Origin: DAISJD01 sp036821645
GTDB taxonomy: Bacteria > Pseudomonadota > Alphaproteobacteria > ATCC43930 > CGMCC-115725
DNA: 7,312 nt
Assembly (NCBI GenBank): GCA_036821645.1
Contig: DAISJD010000142.1
Coordinates: 1-7,312 of the forward strand
Reading direction: 5' to 3'
Shown here: positions 6,675 through 7,312 of the stretch, in pieces
Layout of the letters: every line of letters starts with the position of its first letter
How positions within the stretch are numbered: the stretch's first letter is position 1
Notes under the pieces: model-generated
Seen by the model: the letters and a program-made list of their open reading frames with translations, nothing else
Told to the model about the DNA's origin: nothing
Database searches by the model: none
Made by a program: the position numbers and the translations under genes

Positions 6675-6944
6675 TCAAAGATATTTCGTGATTGTCTTGA
6701 ATTCGTGGATGACGGTGGCGGCGTCTTGACCGCCGCCCCGGATCGCCCGGTCGAGGCAATGGTCGATATGGTCGTGGATCAGGGTTTTCTTGGCCGCCGC
6801 GACGGCGCTTTCGACCGCCTGCAATTGCTGGGCAATGTCAAGACAGGGGCGATTCGATTCCATCATCGCGATGATGCTTTTGAGATGGCCTTCCGCCCGT
6901 TTCAGGCGTTTGACGATATCGGGGTGCGTTGCGTGCAGGGTCAT
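6675..6944 (-). CDS. rcnR: CsoR/RcnR-family metal-sensing repressor, likely RcnR for rcnA
   Basis: This is an all-helical tetrameric DNA-binding repressor that releases DNA when it binds metal. The 89-aa product has the family layout: basic first helix KRLKRAEGHLKSI (12-24), Cys34 at the start of helix 2, and IHDHIDHCLDRAI (56-68). Aligned without gaps to E. coli RcnR, Cys34 matches Cys35, His59 matches His60, and Cys63 falls where RcnR has His64; the RcnR His3 position is Thr, although His4 and His7 are close. A Cys-His-Cys set is the fingerprint of CsoR (Cu) and InrS (Ni) rather than of E. coli RcnR. Pairing with rcnA argues for nickel or cobalt sensing. AGGATA 8 nt or less upstream acts as ribosome binding site for ATG 6944. 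The gene is first in an operon with rcnA and probably autoregulated through the palindrome at 6956-6974. Confidence 0.85.
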   Translation of the reverse strand: MTLHATHPDIVKRLKRAEGHLKSIIAMMESNRPCLDIAQQLQAVESAVAAAKKTLIHDHIDHCLDRAIRGGGQDAATVIHEFKTITKYL

Positions 6945-6955
6945 GGCATTTATCC

Positions 6956-6974
6956 TATCCTCTAGGAGAGGATA
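6956..6974. promoter_or_regulatory. Perfect interrupted palindrome, likely operator for the rcnR-rcnA operon
   Basis: TATCCTCT-AGG-AGAGGATA has two perfect 8-bp arms and a 3-bp spacer, and lies 11 nt before the rcnR start. It overlaps the proposed -10 hexamer, so a bound repressor would block RNA polymerase. It lacks the central G-tract of the E. coli RcnR site, so the recognition sequence would differ from the E. coli one. Confidence 0.6.
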
Positions 6975-6998
6975 TTCCGATCGCCCTTGATTTGGCAA
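6969..6998 (-). promoter_or_regulatory. Candidate promoter of rcnR-rcnA
   Basis: On the minus strand TTGCCA (6998-6993, 5 of 6 consensus) is followed after 18 bp by TATCCT (6974-6969, 4 of 6). The -10 forms one arm of the palindrome at 6956-6974. It would leave a short leader before ATG 6944. Confidence 0.4.
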
Positions 6999-7016
6999 GA
7001 AAAACAATTAAGAACA

Positions 7017-7046
7017 GGAATGGTCTAATTTTTGCTAGAACATTCC
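7017..7046. repeat. Imperfect inverted repeat between the divergent promoters
   Basis: Arms GGAATG-gt-CTA and TAG-aa-CATTCC pair except for two central positions and enclose an 8-base loop. It lies in the AT-rich divergent intergenic region (6945-7123). It could be an operator for a dimeric regulator or a fortuitous hairpin; no partner is identified. Confidence 0.35.
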
Positions 7047-7060
7047 ATAAAAATTCTTAT

Positions 7061-7089
7061 TTGTTCTTTTAAAGTTCATTTGATAAGAT
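7061..7089 (+). promoter_or_regulatory. Candidate SOS-controlled promoter for the right-hand gene
   Basis: TTGTTC (7061-7066) and TAAGAT (7084-7089) are spaced by exactly 17 bp. The hexamers are weak (3 and 4 of 6), but spacing and the overlapping SOS box favour it. Transcription would start near 7096. Confidence 0.4.
7063..7077 (+). promoter_or_regulatory. Perfect alphaproteobacterial SOS (LexA) box
   Basis: GTTC-N7-GTTC with an all-A/T spacer is the LexA operator of alphaproteobacteria. It ends 46 nt before ATG 7124 and overlaps the -35 hexamer and spacer of a candidate promoter (7061-7089), the usual place for LexA repression. Confidence 0.65.
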
Positions 7090-7123
7090 CGCTTTCTGCG
7101 TGGTGCTGCGACGCGAGGCGGCG

Positions 7124-7234
7124 ATGGTGATGAAGACGGATCAGGCAAGGGCGATGGGGGCGGGGGCGACGGGGTTTCCGTCGCCGGCGGACGATCATTT
7201 GGCGGTGGCGCTTAGTCTCGATCGGTTGTTGATC
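7124..7234 (+). CDS. 5' fragment of an unrecognised, possibly SOS-regulated gene
   Basis: ATG 7124 has GAGG at 7115-7118, 5 nt upstream, and a second in-frame ATG at 7130. About 37 codons remain before the adapter sequence starts near 7235; the frame stays open through the adapter, but those residues are not biological. The peptide begins MVMKTDQARAMGAGATGFPS, continues into a helical-looking stretch (HLAVALSLDRLLIR), and is too short to assign. The sequence is at a contig end and may contain read errors. The upstream SOS box suggests a DNA-damage-induced gene, which is inference. Confidence 0.4.
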
Positions 7235-7312
7235 CGGCATCTTTTACAAATCTCCCAGGCCACGAGACCAGAGAGGGACCCGGATGCCGGCCTCTGCCTG
7301 GAAAAAAAAAAA
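7235..7312 (+). other. Illumina Nextera adapter read-through (contamination, not genomic)
   Basis: By hand alignment, 7235-7268 matches the 34-base Nextera transposase read-through adapter at 27 positions, with the end CCACGAGAC (7260-7268) exact. Bases 7269-7276 are CAGAGAGG, identical to the Nextera i7 index N708. Bases 7277-7300 match the 24-base P7 tail at 17 positions, including ATGCCG. After one G, 7302-7312 is all A, the usual signal past the end of a short insert. The order adapter-index-P7-polyA is exactly that of a read-through. The many mismatches suggest a low-quality read end, which would explain escape from adapter trimming. The genomic junction lies at about 7235-7241. Confidence 0.95.

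Noticed and set aside
7235..7312. C-terminal continuation of the right-hand gene into a Lys-ending tail
   Set aside because: The open frame here is made of adapter, index, P7 and poly-A sequence.

Overview
This window looks like one end-to-end assembly contig from a GC-rich alphaproteobacterium. The evidence is GC-rich codon use, a perfect GTTC-N7-GTTC SOS box (the alphaproteobacterial LexA type), a UvrC with an N-terminal extension, and a TGATCCACA motif like the Caulobacter origin G-box. A Rhodospirillales-like member is my guess; the sequence does not prove it. All gene calls come from reading the sequence and from remembered family motifs, without any database search.

Left block (1-3299, + strand): the 3' 98% or so of uvrB (nucleotide excision repair helicase, cut inside the Walker A motif by the window edge), then a FolM/PTR1-like short-chain pteridine reductase, then a FolB/FolX-family dihydroneopterin aldolase. 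The last two are 5 nt apart and form a pterin/folate pair. Next comes a gene-free stretch (3300-3636). It holds an ~85% AT segment of about 60 bp, a perfect IHF consensus, and a cluster of DnaA-box sequences including an exact TTATCCACA, an arrangement that resembles a replication origin. uvrC (3637-5634, +) follows, and a 42-codon open frame overlaps its stop.

Right block (5740-7234): a weak bidirectional stem-loop separates uvrC from a minus-strand rcnR-rcnA operon (metal-responsive CsoR/RcnR-family repressor and Ni/Co efflux permease with an extreme His-rich loop). A perfect 19-bp interrupted palindrome lies over the likely -10 of this operon. Divergent from it, a + strand promoter containing the SOS box precedes a gene of which only about 37 codons remain.

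The last ~78 bases (about 7235-7312) are not genomic. They match, with sequencing errors, the Illumina Nextera read-through adapter, an 8-base i7 index, the P7 tail and a poly-A run. The rightmost gene is therefore cut by the assembly, and nothing after about 7234 should be interpreted biologically. The left edge may also carry an error, because the first Walker A glycine of UvrB reads as arginine.

Functionally the window joins two subunits of UvrABC repair (uvrB and uvrC flanking pterin genes and an origin-like region) with a metal-detoxification operon and an unidentified probable SOS gene. I see no mobile element, tRNA, rRNA or CRISPR array.
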